A stretch of 64,000 bases of DNA from Modestobacter caceresii (lineage in GTDB: Bacteria; Actinomycetota; Actinomycetes; Mycobacteriales; Geodermatophilaceae), in the NCBI RefSeq assembly GCF_000761485.1, contig NZ_JPMX01000084.1, forward strand, positions 17,591-81,590, given 5' to 3'. Positions 23,234 to 30,581 of this stretch are shown here, piece by piece. Made by a program: the position numbers and the translations under genes. How positions within the stretch are numbered: the stretch's first letter is position 1; each line of letters opens with the position of its first letter. Below the pieces are notes generated by a model. That model had not been told where the DNA came from, did not search any database, and saw nothing but the letters and a program-made list of their open reading frames with translations.

Positions 23234-23352
23234 GTTGAGGCACGCGGAAGGCACGGCATCCGCATGACATGGCGCGGACCAGCATAGATGGCGCTTGGAG
23301 TCCCAAGCCTTCCAAGCTGGCCATGCCGGTTCGATCCCGGTCACCCGCTCCA
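23234..23352 (+). repeat. attachment-type repeat, copy 4 (terminal, lacks downstream arm)
   Basis: The upstream arm GAGGCACGCGGAAGGCACGG and an ACCAGCATAGATGGCG block match the other copies. The tRNA-Gly core 23306-23351 agrees at the anticodon loop and acceptor end, but the T-arm is GCCGGTTCGATCCCGG with GGCCAT before it. That is a compensated variant: both stem strands changed. Unlike copies 1-3, no hairpin or downstream arm follows; the sequence goes directly to AGCGCGCTGACCGG. This is expected of the outermost junction with the chromosome. The plus strand at 23430-23520 (QVFMSGRMRPPGAVDEEAGV) could be the tail of a disrupted chromosomal gene. Confidence 0.75.
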
Positions 23353-23558
23353 GCGCGCTGACCGGCGCACGCGGCACACACATGGAGGCCGAGCCGGCAA
23401 CGGCAGCCGTCCCAGCTGCTCGAGCAGGTCTTCATGAGCGGGCGCATGCGTCCACCCGGCGCGGTCGACGAAGAAGCCGGCGTCCGCTACGCCGTCGTCC
23501 TCCGGGACCTCTGACCCGTCGGGTGGGTGCGCGAGCCGCGTAGCCCCCACACGACAGC

Positions 23559-24359
23559 TCAGGCTCTGCTGACCTCGACCTGGACGTCGTCGGAACTGTC
23601 GTCCACGGAGACGAATCCGGACACCTGCTGCGCCTCGGGGAGCCCAGGCACGTAGGACCAGAGCAGGTCCTCGTACCGCCGGCCGCCCACGGTCAGGTGC
23701 TGGTAGGTGGCGATTCCCTTGTACGGGCAGACCGTCCGCGTGTCGGAGTCGCTGAGCCCGGCGACGTCGAACACCTCCCGGGGCAGGTACCAGCGCACCG
23801 GCAACCCCGTCTCGAACAACGCGACGGCGCGGTCGGTCTCGGCGACGACAGCGCCGCCGACCCGGACGGTGACCCGGCGGCTGCTGCGTCGGGTGTCGAC
23901 CCGGTGGAACGGGTCGCGAGGGTGCCCGAGGACCTGCTCGTCCTCCTCCAGCCAGGCATCCAGCCGGTCGAAGTAGACGGCCATCAGCCCGGCGAGCTCG
24001 GGTACGGCGGGCAGCGGATCGGGATAGGACCAGACCGCATCGACCTCCGTCCGGTCGCCGACGGTCAGCGTCCAGTAAGCGGCATCGCCCTTGAACGGGC
24101 AGTGCGTGCTGGTGTCGGTCGGCGTCAGCAGGTCGGTCCGGACATCGTCGCGGGGGACGTACCACTGGGGCATCAGCCCCGTCTCGTGCAGGAGGACCGC
24201 CCGCTCGGTGTCCAGCACCGTCTCGCCGTTCACCACGCCGCGCACCCGCTTGCCGGCTTCGTGCGAGTAGAGCAGGTGTGCCGGCGCCGCGGAGAGATCG
24301 GCGTTGAGGCGGTTGCGGTTGGCCGCGGCCAGCGGTCCGATGCCCATCGTCAGCGACAT
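23559..24359 (-). CDS. DUF427 family protein with two repeats of the domain
   Basis: ATG 24359 with GGAGG just upstream gives 266 residues. Two similar halves are visible. Each has a VxGExVxDTERAVLLxETG-type motif (VVNGETVLDTERAVLLHETG; VGGAVVAETDRAVALFETGL), then WYVPRDDV / WYLPREVF, and CPFKGDAAYWTL / CPYKGIATYQHL. These are signature elements of DUF427, a small beta-rich domain of unconfirmed function common in actinobacteria. It stands alone, transcribed away from the island junction, and marks the resumption of ordinary chromosome. Confidence 0.85.
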   Translation of the reverse strand: MSLTMGIGPLAAANRNRLNADLSAAPAHLLYSHEAGKRVRGVVNGETVLDTERAVLLHETGLMPQWYVPRDDVRTDLLTPTDTSTHCPFKGDAAYWTLTVGDRTEVDAVWSYPDPLPAVPELAGLMAVYFDRLDAWLEEDEQVLGHPRDPFHRVDTRRSSRRVTVRVGGAVVAETDRAVALFETGLPVRWYLPREVFDVAGLSDSDTRTVCPYKGIATYQHLTVGGRRYEDLLWSYVPGLPEAQQVSGFVSVDDSSDDVQVEVSRA

Positions 24360-24433
24360 GTCCTCCAGTCTCGAGGCTCACCACCCCGCGTGCCCACTCG
24401 AACCCAGCAACGCCTCACGGCCGAGAGGGTCGG

Positions 24434-25189
24434 TCAGGGCCAACCCTGTTCGAGCAACGGCGTCACGGTGACCTCGTTGAGCACGACGTCGGGCGGAGCG
24501 GAGGCGATCCAGGCGATCAGCCGGGCCACCTGATCGGGCGCCAGCGCGTCGGCGGGCACGTTCGGCTCGGCGCCGTTCTGCCGGTCCTCAGGGGACCAGA
24601 CGCCCCAACTGGTGTCCATCGCGCCGGGATAGAGGACGCAGGCGCGGATGCGGTGCGGCCTGCCTTCGGCCGACAGCGCCTGCGTCAGACCGGTCAACCC
24701 GAACTTGGCCGCGCAGTAGGCCGAGGCATTCGCCCAACCCCGCCGGCCCGCGACCGAGGAGACGTTCACGATCGTCCCGCCGCCCTGCGCGCTCAAGTCC
24801 GGCCACACCGCTCTGGCCAGCAGGAACGACGCGCGCAGGTTCACGTCCAGCACATGGTCCCAGCCGGCCACGTCCAGCTCGGTCACCGGTCCGGGGACGT
24901 CGGTACCCGCCGCGTTGACCAACAGGCGCACCGGCCCGAGGTCGGCGCGCACCTGCTCCACCGCCCGCTGGACGCCCTCGGCGTCGGCCAGGTCCACCAC
25001 GACCGCGCTCCCCCGCACCCCGTGGGCGCGGACCTCCTCGGCCGTCTGCTCCAGCTCGGCCGAGCCGCGGGCCAGCACGGCGACGTCCGCGCCGGCTGCA
25101 GCCAGCGCCAGCGCCGTCGCCCGGCCGAGTCCGCTGCTGCCCCCGGTCACCAGGGCGGTGGTCCCGCCCAACCTCTCGGACCCGTTCAT
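24434..25189 (-). CDS. short-chain dehydrogenase/reductase
   Basis: ATG 25189, preceded by AGGGAGG, gives 251 residues. The SDR signature TGGSSGLG, the DLADAEG acidic motif, NAAGTDVPG (NAAG) and catalytic YCAAK are all present, and NVSSVAG supplies the Ser. It is a classical NAD(P)-dependent oxidoreductase of unknown substrate. It is read in the same direction as the TetR gene upstream and may be in its regulon. A 27-bp tandem duplication lies between its Shine-Dalgarno and the TetR stop. Confidence 0.85.
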   Translation of the reverse strand: MNGSERLGGTTALVTGGSSGLGRATALALAAAGADVAVLARGSAELEQTAEEVRAHGVRGSAVVVDLADAEGVQRAVEQVRADLGPVRLLVNAAGTDVPGPVTELDVAGWDHVLDVNLRASFLLARAVWPDLSAQGGGTIVNVSSVAGRRGWANASAYCAAKFGLTGLTQALSAEGRPHRIRACVLYPGAMDTSWGVWSPEDRQNGAEPNVPADALAPDQVARLIAWIASAPPDVVLNEVTVTPLLEQGWP

Positions 25190-25202
25190 CCGGTTCCTCC
25201 CT

Positions 25203-25256
25203 CTGGTCTTCGGCTCGCCGTGAGACCTTCTGGTCTTCGGCTTGCCGTGAGACCTT
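25203..25256. repeat. 27-bp tandem duplication upstream of SDR gene
   Basis: Two adjacent 27-bp units, each beginning CTGGTCTTCGGCT and ending GCCGTGAGACCTT, differ at one position (C/T at the 14th base). They sit 14 bp upstream of the SDR start, in its leader. Confidence 0.8.
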
Positions 25257-25435
25257 GCCCGGCGGGGGCGCATCCCGCCCGGTCGGGCACGAAACCGAGG
25301 CCATCGAGGGCCCCGCTTCGAGTCGCCGACCGGGGTGCAGCTGGCGTCTGCCGGGTCCTGTCCCGTGCCGGGCCCGCCGCGGCGGCCGGTTCATCGAGGT
25401 GGCCACATCACCCACCGGCATCGTCGGCCCGCGGG

Positions 25436-26086
25436 TCACCGGTCGCCTGAGACCACCAGGTGGACGGCGACACCCGCCAACGCGAGGTCCAGCGCGGCCT
25501 CGAGCGGTTCGACCGAACGGTGTGTCTGCGCGAGCAGCAGCCCTCCCTGGGCTGCTGCCAACAGCCCGAGTGCCAGCTCCTCCGGATCGGCTCCGCCGGC
25601 CAGCTCGCCACGGGCCTGCATGGCCCGCAAGCCGACGGCCAGGTGCTCCCGCCACTCCCCGAACCCGGCGACCAGGTCCGCGCGAGCCGACGGGTCGGAC
25701 TCGACCAGCTCGCCGGCGAGCCGACCCAGGGGGCAGCCACCGACACAGCCGGTGTGCCGGTTGACCTCCACGACCCGGTCCCGCCACCGCCGCAGCGCCG
25801 CCAAGGAGCCCAGGTCGTCCAGCTCCGGCTGCTGCACCTGCAGCACCTGCCCCACCTGCCGCCCGATCACCGCACCGACCAGCGCAGCCTTGTCGGCGAA
25901 GTAGTGGTAGAGCTGCGACTTGCTGGTGCCGGTGGCGGCGCGGACGTCGTCCAGGCTGGTACCGGCCACGCCGCGCTCGTGCATTAGCTCGGCCGCCGCG
26001 GCGACGATGCGCTCCCGGGTCGCCCGCCCTCGCGCAGTTAGCACCGGTTCCGCAGCTCGATCCCCCGTCGTGTGCATGACGATCAT
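25436..26086 (-). CDS. TetR family transcriptional regulator
   Basis: ATG 26086 (ATG 26077 is possible) gives 216 residues. The N-terminal HTH is ATRERIVAAAAELMHERGVA, then DDVRAATGTSKSQLYHYFAD. The C-terminal half has CVGGCPLGRLAGELVESDPS and GLLAAAQGGLLLAQTHRSVE, the group with a Gly-Cys-Pro ligand-domain motif. It is divergent from the SDR/OYE/MFS operon starting at 26322. Two matching palindromic boxes lie in the gap, so it probably represses both directions and responds to an electrophile or aromatic compound handled by the adjacent enzymes. Confidence 0.88.
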   Translation of the reverse strand: MIVMHTTGDRAAEPVLTARGRATRERIVAAAAELMHERGVAGTSLDDVRAATGTSKSQLYHYFADKAALVGAVIGRQVGQVLQVQQPELDDLGSLAALRRWRDRVVEVNRHTGCVGGCPLGRLAGELVESDPSARADLVAGFGEWREHLAVGLRAMQARGELAGGADPEELALGLLAAAQGGLLLAQTHRSVEPLEAALDLALAGVAVHLVVSGDR

Positions 26087-26099
26087 GGTAAGCGGGAAT

Positions 26100-26115
26100 T
26101 GGACCGATCAGTCCA
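26100..26115. promoter_or_regulatory. probable TetR operator 1
   Basis: TGGACCGATCAGTCCA is a 16-bp inverted repeat with only the inner pair mismatched, located 14 bp upstream of the TetR start. GACCGATC is a frequent half-site pattern of TetR operators. Confidence 0.65.
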
Positions 26116-26220
26116 CTGCTGCACCCCGACAGCATCGACCTCGTCCTACGCCACCGCGCTACCTGCACTGAACGGGCCTCGCCCCCGGCACCACCGTCGG
26201 AACGGTCGCCTGCTCTTCCG

Positions 26221-26232
26221 GAGCGATCGGTC
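26221..26232. promoter_or_regulatory. probable TetR operator 2
   Basis: GAGCGATCGGTC matches the core of operator 1 with one asymmetric base. It lies about 90 bp upstream of the SDR start at 26322, where it could block that promoter. Confidence 0.5.
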
Positions 26233-26321
26233 ACCCACACCCCGACGACGTCGTGGGCCTCGTCCGTCACGTCGAGGAGCACAGCTGATCCGCGGGACCT
26301 CCCGCTGAGAGGAACGACCAC

Positions 26322-27128
26322 ATGGACCTGCACGACCGCTCGATCCTGTTGACCGGCGCCGCCACCGGCATCGGTCGCAGCCTCGCGCTGCAACTCGCCG
26401 ACCACGCACCGCGGCTGACCCTGGTCGGCCGCCGTTCCCAGCCGCTGGAGGAGGTCGCCGACCTGGTCCGCGAGCGCGGCGGCCATGCCTCGGTCGTCGC
26501 CGTAGACCTGACCGAGCCGGGGGCGGCGGCCACCGCGGTCGCTGCCGCGCAGGAGCAGTTCGGCGGCATCGACGTCCTGGTGAACAACGCCGGCAACGTC
26601 CGCGCCGGCCGCCTGGAAGCGATCGAGGAGGCGGAGGTGGCTGCCCAGATCGCGTTGAACCTGACCGCTCCCATCCTGCTGACGCGCGCCGCCCTGCCGG
26701 CGTTGCGGGCCAGCGGCAACGGCCTGGTCGTCAACGTCTCCTCCGGCATCGGACTGGTGGGGATGCCGTTCTACGCCACCTACGCGGCCACCAAGGCCGG
26801 CATCGCGCACTTCGGGGAATCGCTGCGCCGCGAGCTCTACGACGAGGGCGTCCACGTGCTCACCGTGTTCCCCGGTGCCACCAGCACGCCGATGATGGCC
26901 AGCTCGCAGGCCGGCCCCGAGCACGGATTCGTCTACGAGACCCCCGACGAGGTCGCTGCGGCGACGATCGCCGGGATGGCCGACGGCAGCCTCACCGTCG
27001 TCCGGGGCGGTGAAGCCCGCGCGCAGATGATCGACGCCAACCGCACCGACCCGGCCTCGCTGGACCGGCAGCTCGCCGGCCTCAAGCCGGAGCTGGAGAA
27101 GGCCGTCGCCGGCCACTCCAGCCTCTGA
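26322..27128 (+). CDS. short-chain dehydrogenase/reductase
   Basis: ATG 26322 with GAGAGGA upstream gives 268 residues. TGAATGIG, DVLVNNAGNVRAG, NVSSGIG and YAATK define a classical SDR. The C-terminal part (VFPGATSTPMMA ... VYETPDEVAAATIAGM) resembles the DltE/YqjQ-like subgroup. It is the first gene of a probable three-gene operon (SDR, old yellow enzyme, MFS) facing away from a TetR gene, and likely inducible through the two boxes upstream. Confidence 0.87.
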   Translation: MDLHDRSILLTGAATGIGRSLALQLADHAPRLTLVGRRSQPLEEVADLVRERGGHASVVAVDLTEPGAAATAVAAAQEQFGGIDVLVNNAGNVRAGRLEAIEEAEVAAQIALNLTAPILLTRAALPALRASGNGLVVNVSSGIGLVGMPFYATYAATKAGIAHFGESLRRELYDEGVHVLTVFPGATSTPMMASSQAGPEHGFVYETPDEVAAATIAGMADGSLTVVRGGEARAQMIDANRTDPASLDRQLAGLKPELEKAVAGHSSL

Positions 27129-27155
27129 TCCGACAACGCACCAAGGAGTTCTCCC

Positions 27156-28232
27156 ATGACGTCCTCGCTCTTCTCCCCCGCCACCCTCGGCAGCCTCCAG
27201 CTGCGCAACCGGCTGGTCATGGCCCCCATGACCCGGAACCGGGCGGCTGCCGACGGCGTGCCGACCGAGTCGATGACCACCTACTACACCCAGCGCGCCG
27301 GAGCCGGGCTGATCGTCACCGAGGGCACCCAGCCCAGCGCCGTCGGGCAGGGCTATCCGAACACCCCGGGCATCCACAACGCCGAGCAGGCCGCCGGCTG
27401 GCGCCGGGTGACCGATGCCGTGCACGAGCAGGGCGGTCGGATCTACCTGCAGCTCATGCACGCCGGGCGGATCTCCCACCCCTCGCTGCAGCCGGACGGC
27501 GGCCGCCCGGTCGCACCGTCGGCAGTTCGCCCGGCCGGCCAGGTGTTCACCACCGAGGGCCTGCAGGACTTCGTCGAGCCGCGCGCGCTGGAGACCGAGG
27601 AGGTCGAGGCCGTCGTCGCCGAGTTCGCCGAGGCAGCCCGCCTCGCGGTCGAGGAGGGTGGCTTCGACGGTGTCGAGGTGCACGGCGCCAACGGCTACCT
27701 GCCGCACCAGTTCCTCGCCGAGGGCACCAACCAGCGCACCGACCGCTACGGCGGCTCGGCCGAGAACCGCGCCCGGTTCCTCCTCGAGGTGACCGCTGCC
27801 GTCGCCGGCGCCGTGGGCGCCGAGCGGGTGGGGGTGCGGCTGTCCCCGGCCAACAGCTTCAACGACATCGTGGAGCACGAGACCGAGGACGTGTACGCCG
27901 CGGTCGTGGCGGGTCTGGAGCCGCTCGGGCTGGCCTACCTGCACGTGGTGGAGGGGCCGCCGGCCGTCACCGAGCAGATCCGCCGCGCCTGGTCGGGGCC
28001 GATGATCGTCAACCCGGCCTTCAGCCTGGCGACGACGACGGACAACCTGGACGCACTGCTCGCCCACGGGCGCGCCGACCTCGTCGCGGTCGGCCGGGCC
28101 TTCATCGCCAACCCGGACCTGGTCCGCCGGCTCGAGGTCGACGCCGACCTCAACCTCGCCGACGAGAGCAGCTTCTACGGGGGCACCGACGCCGGGTACA
28201 TCGACTACCCGACGCTGGACCAGGCGGCCTGA
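27156..28232 (+). CDS. old yellow enzyme family alkene reductase
   Basis: ATG 27156, preceded by AAGGAG, gives 358 residues. This is an FMN-dependent TIM-barrel ene-reductase: LFSPATLGSLQLRNRLVMAP and MTRNRAAADG at the N-terminus, YLQLMHAGRISHPS, the substrate-binding pair in VEVHGANGYLPHQF (His-x-x-Asn), DRYGGSAENR, and a late VAVGRAFIANPDLV flavin-phosphate motif. It reduces activated C=C bonds of enones, nitro-olefins or quinones with NAD(P)H. It is closest to the NemA/xenobiotic reductase class. It lies 28 bp after the SDR gene and is followed by an MFS transporter. The set suggests detoxification of an electrophile sensed by the TetR. Confidence 0.9.
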   Translation: MTSSLFSPATLGSLQLRNRLVMAPMTRNRAAADGVPTESMTTYYTQRAGAGLIVTEGTQPSAVGQGYPNTPGIHNAEQAAGWRRVTDAVHEQGGRIYLQLMHAGRISHPSLQPDGGRPVAPSAVRPAGQVFTTEGLQDFVEPRALETEEVEAVVAEFAEAARLAVEEGGFDGVEVHGANGYLPHQFLAEGTNQRTDRYGGSAENRARFLLEVTAAVAGAVGAERVGVRLSPANSFNDIVEHETEDVYAAVVAGLEPLGLAYLHVVEGPPAVTEQIRRAWSGPMIVNPAFSLATTTDNLDALLAHGRADLVAVGRAFIANPDLVRRLEVDADLNLADESSFYGGTDAGYIDYPTLDQAA

Positions 28233-28263
28233 CGCTGCTGCGCCCGGCCCTGGAGGAGCTGCG

Positions 28264-29451
28264 GTGACCTCCAGGGCCGGTGCGCCCGGCCAGCGGGCGA
28301 GCGGGGCGTGGCGCTGGCCGGCGCTGGCGATGTTCGCGGTCGGCTACGGCGCGAACCAGTTCGTGCCGCTGCTGGCCGTCTACCGCCACGACCTGGCGTT
28401 GTCCGACGCCAGCGCCACGGCGATCTTCGGGGTCTATGCCGTCGGGCTGGTGCCGGGCTTCCTCGTCGGCGGTCCGGCCAGCGACCGTTACGGCCGGCGC
28501 CGCATCATGATCAGCTTCGCCGCGGTCTCGCTGCTGGCCACCGTGGTGCTGATCACCGGAAGCTGGGGCCCGGCCGGCCTCTACGCGGGCCGGCTGCTGA
28601 CCGGGGTCGTCTCCGGCACGGTGTTCACGGTGGGGACGGCGTGGATCAAGGAGCTGTCCGGGAGAGCCCCCGGTGCGGCCGCACGCCGTGCGGCACTGGC
28701 GCTGACCGCCGGGTTCGGTGTCGGACCGCTGGTCGCCGGCCTGCTGGCCCAGTGGGCGCCGCTGCCCACGGTCCTGCCCTACCTGCTCCACCTGGCCCTC
28801 GGGGGCACGGCGCTCGCGCTGCTGCCCCGGGCTCCCGAGACGCGTCCGGCCTCCTCGGGTGGCCGGTGGCAGCTGATCCCGGCAGCGGCGAGGACCAGCC
28901 GGTTCCGCCGGGTCGTCGCGCCGATGGCCCCGTGGGTGTTCGGCAGCGTGACCCTGGTCTTCACCACGCTCCCCGCCCACGGTGTGGGACCGCTCCCGGG
29001 GATCGGCGTGGCGTTCTCGGGCTTCCTGGCGGCTGCTGCACTCAGCGCCGGCCTCGGCGGCCAACGCTGGGGCCGGCACCTGCTCGGCAGCGGGGACGCC
29101 CGGGCCATGGTCCTCGGACTGGCCGCGGTCACGACCGGCGTGCTGGCCGCGGCGCTGGCCACCGCCCGTCCCGGCCTGCTTCCGGTCGTGGCGGCGGCGC
29201 TGGTGCTGGGCGTCGGGTACGGCGTGTGCCTGGTGGGCGGGTTGCGCGAGGTGGAACGACTGGCCACCCCGGAGCAACTGGGCGGGCTGGTCGCCGTCTA
29301 CTACTCGCTGGCGTACTCAGGGCTGGCCATCCCATTCCTGCTCGCCCTGGCCGCACCGCAGGTCGGTTACCCGCCGGCGCTGCTGCTCGTGGCCGCCGCG
29401 GCGCTGGCCACCGGCGTCATCGTGTCCGTGCAGAGCCGTCGGAACCGGTGA
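28264..29451 (+). CDS. MFS transporter
   Basis: GTG 28264 (SD GGAGGAG) gives 395 residues with about 12 transmembrane segments. The loop 2-3 motif is GGPASDRYGRRRIMISFAAV, followed by LYAGRLLTGVVSGTVFTVGT. It is probably an exporter for the compound that induces the operon. It ends 3 bp before the sigma-factor stop on the other strand. Confidence 0.85.
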   Translation: MTSRAGAPGQRASGAWRWPALAMFAVGYGANQFVPLLAVYRHDLALSDASATAIFGVYAVGLVPGFLVGGPASDRYGRRRIMISFAAVSLLATVVLITGSWGPAGLYAGRLLTGVVSGTVFTVGTAWIKELSGRAPGAAARRAALALTAGFGVGPLVAGLLAQWAPLPTVLPYLLHLALGGTALALLPRAPETRPASSGGRWQLIPAAARTSRFRRVVAPMAPWVFGSVTLVFTTLPAHGVGPLPGIGVAFSGFLAAAALSAGLGGQRWGRHLLGSGDARAMVLGLAAVTTGVLAAALATARPGLLPVVAAALVLGVGYGVCLVGGLREVERLATPEQLGGLVAVYYSLAYSGLAIPFLLALAAPQVGYPPALLLVAAAALATGVIVSVQSRRNR

Positions 29452-29454
29452 GCG

Positions 29455-30468
29455 TCAACCAGCCGTCGAGGCCGCCGGGTCGTGCGGCAGGCCGAAGAGG
29501 TCGAACAGCCGGGTGTCGAGGAACGCCGTCATCCGGGTGATCCGCCCGTCGGCCATGGTCAGCGCGTGCACGGCCCACGGCCGGTGCGCGCCGTCCGGCC
29601 CGTTGGGCCGCCACTGGGCGAAGGCCGGGTTGCCGTTGAGCTCCAGCGGCACCACGTGCGAGCCGCGGCACTCCGCACCGGGGCCGGCGAACCAGGTGCC
29701 GATGTCCGCGGCGCTGCGCAGCCACATCGCGTAGGGCGGCATGTCCATCACGGCGTCCTCGTGCAGCAGCGCGACGAGGGCCTCGATGTCGTAGCGCAGG
29801 AAGGCGTCCAGGTAGCGGGCCAGCAGCTCGGCGTCCGGGGCGGCGACGTCCCGGTCGGGGGCCTTCTCCTGGGCCTGGGCCGCGGCGAGGGTGGCCCGCG
29901 CACGCTGCAGCGCACTGTTGGCGGCCGCGACGGAGGTCTCGAGCAGCGCCGCCACCTCGTCTGCCTTCCAGCGCAGCACGTCCCGCAGGATGAGCACGGC
30001 CCGCTGCCGCGGCGGCAGCAGCTGCAGCGCGGCGACGAAGGCCAGCCGCACCGACTCCTTCTGCACGGCGAGGTCGGCCGGGTCGCCCCCGACGGGGACG
30101 TTGCGGTCCAGCGCCGGCTCGACCCACGCCCCGTCGGCCAGCACCCCGGCCAGCGACGCCGGCACGGGGGCCGAGGACTCGTCGGACAGGTCGACCGGGA
30201 GCGCCCGGCGCTTGCGGCCATCGAGGGCGTCGAGACAGACGTTGGTGGCGATCCGGTACAGCCAGGAACGCAGTGCCCCGCTGCCCTGCAGCCGGTCCAG
30301 CGACCGCCAGGCCCGGACCATCGTCTCCTGGACGGCGTCCTCCGCATCGAAGGAGGACCCGAGCATCCGGTAGCAGTACCCGGTCAGCTCACGCCGGTGT
30401 TCGGCCAGCCGCGGTTCGAGCTCAGCGACCTGACCGACGTCCGGCCGTTCGACGATCGCACCGGTCAT
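29455..30468 (-). CDS. ECF sigma factor with SnoaL-like C-terminal domain
   Basis: ATG 30468 with GAGGAG upstream gives 337 residues. Region 2 reads ELTGYCYRMLGSSFDAEDAV then QETMVRAWRSL. Region 4 reads LPPRQRAVLILRDVLRWKAD with EVAALLETSVAAANSALQRA. A C-terminal domain of about 130 residues (LARYLDAFLRYDIEALVALL through RITRMTAFLD) has the SnoaL/NTF2 pattern. This matches the SigG/ECF41-56-like class whose tail controls activity and which usually lacks a classic anti-sigma factor. No anti-sigma gene is adjacent. Confidence 0.87.
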   Translation of the reverse strand: MTGAIVERPDVGQVAELEPRLAEHRRELTGYCYRMLGSSFDAEDAVQETMVRAWRSLDRLQGSGALRSWLYRIATNVCLDALDGRKRRALPVDLSDESSAPVPASLAGVLADGAWVEPALDRNVPVGGDPADLAVQKESVRLAFVAALQLLPPRQRAVLILRDVLRWKADEVAALLETSVAAANSALQRARATLAAAQAQEKAPDRDVAAPDAELLARYLDAFLRYDIEALVALLHEDAVMDMPPYAMWLRSAADIGTWFAGPGAECRGSHVVPLELNGNPAFAQWRPNGPDGAHRPWAVHALTMADGRITRMTAFLDTRLFDLFGLPHDPAASTAG

Positions 30469-30581
30469 CACGGGCTCCTCCCCGGCTGGGCTGTTCCGGG
30501 GACGATCCTGCCCGAGGGGACCGACAGAAGTAAGACGCACGGGGACGGTCGCCGCACGCGATCGTGCGGCGACCGAACCCG

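Noticed and set aside
25436..26086. BetI, the choline-responsive repressor of the bet operon
   Set aside because: It is 4.5 kb from the operon, divergent from an ene-reductase cluster, and its boxes lie in that cluster's promoter region.
24588..28067. A very long open frame on the minus strand (over 1100 codons)
   Set aside because: It is antisense to four well-supported genes (SDR, TetR, SDR, OYE) and has the low-complexity composition of a high-GC shadow frame. Similar long frames opposite betA/betB, pepN, the MMPL gene and the S9 gene were rejected for the same reason.
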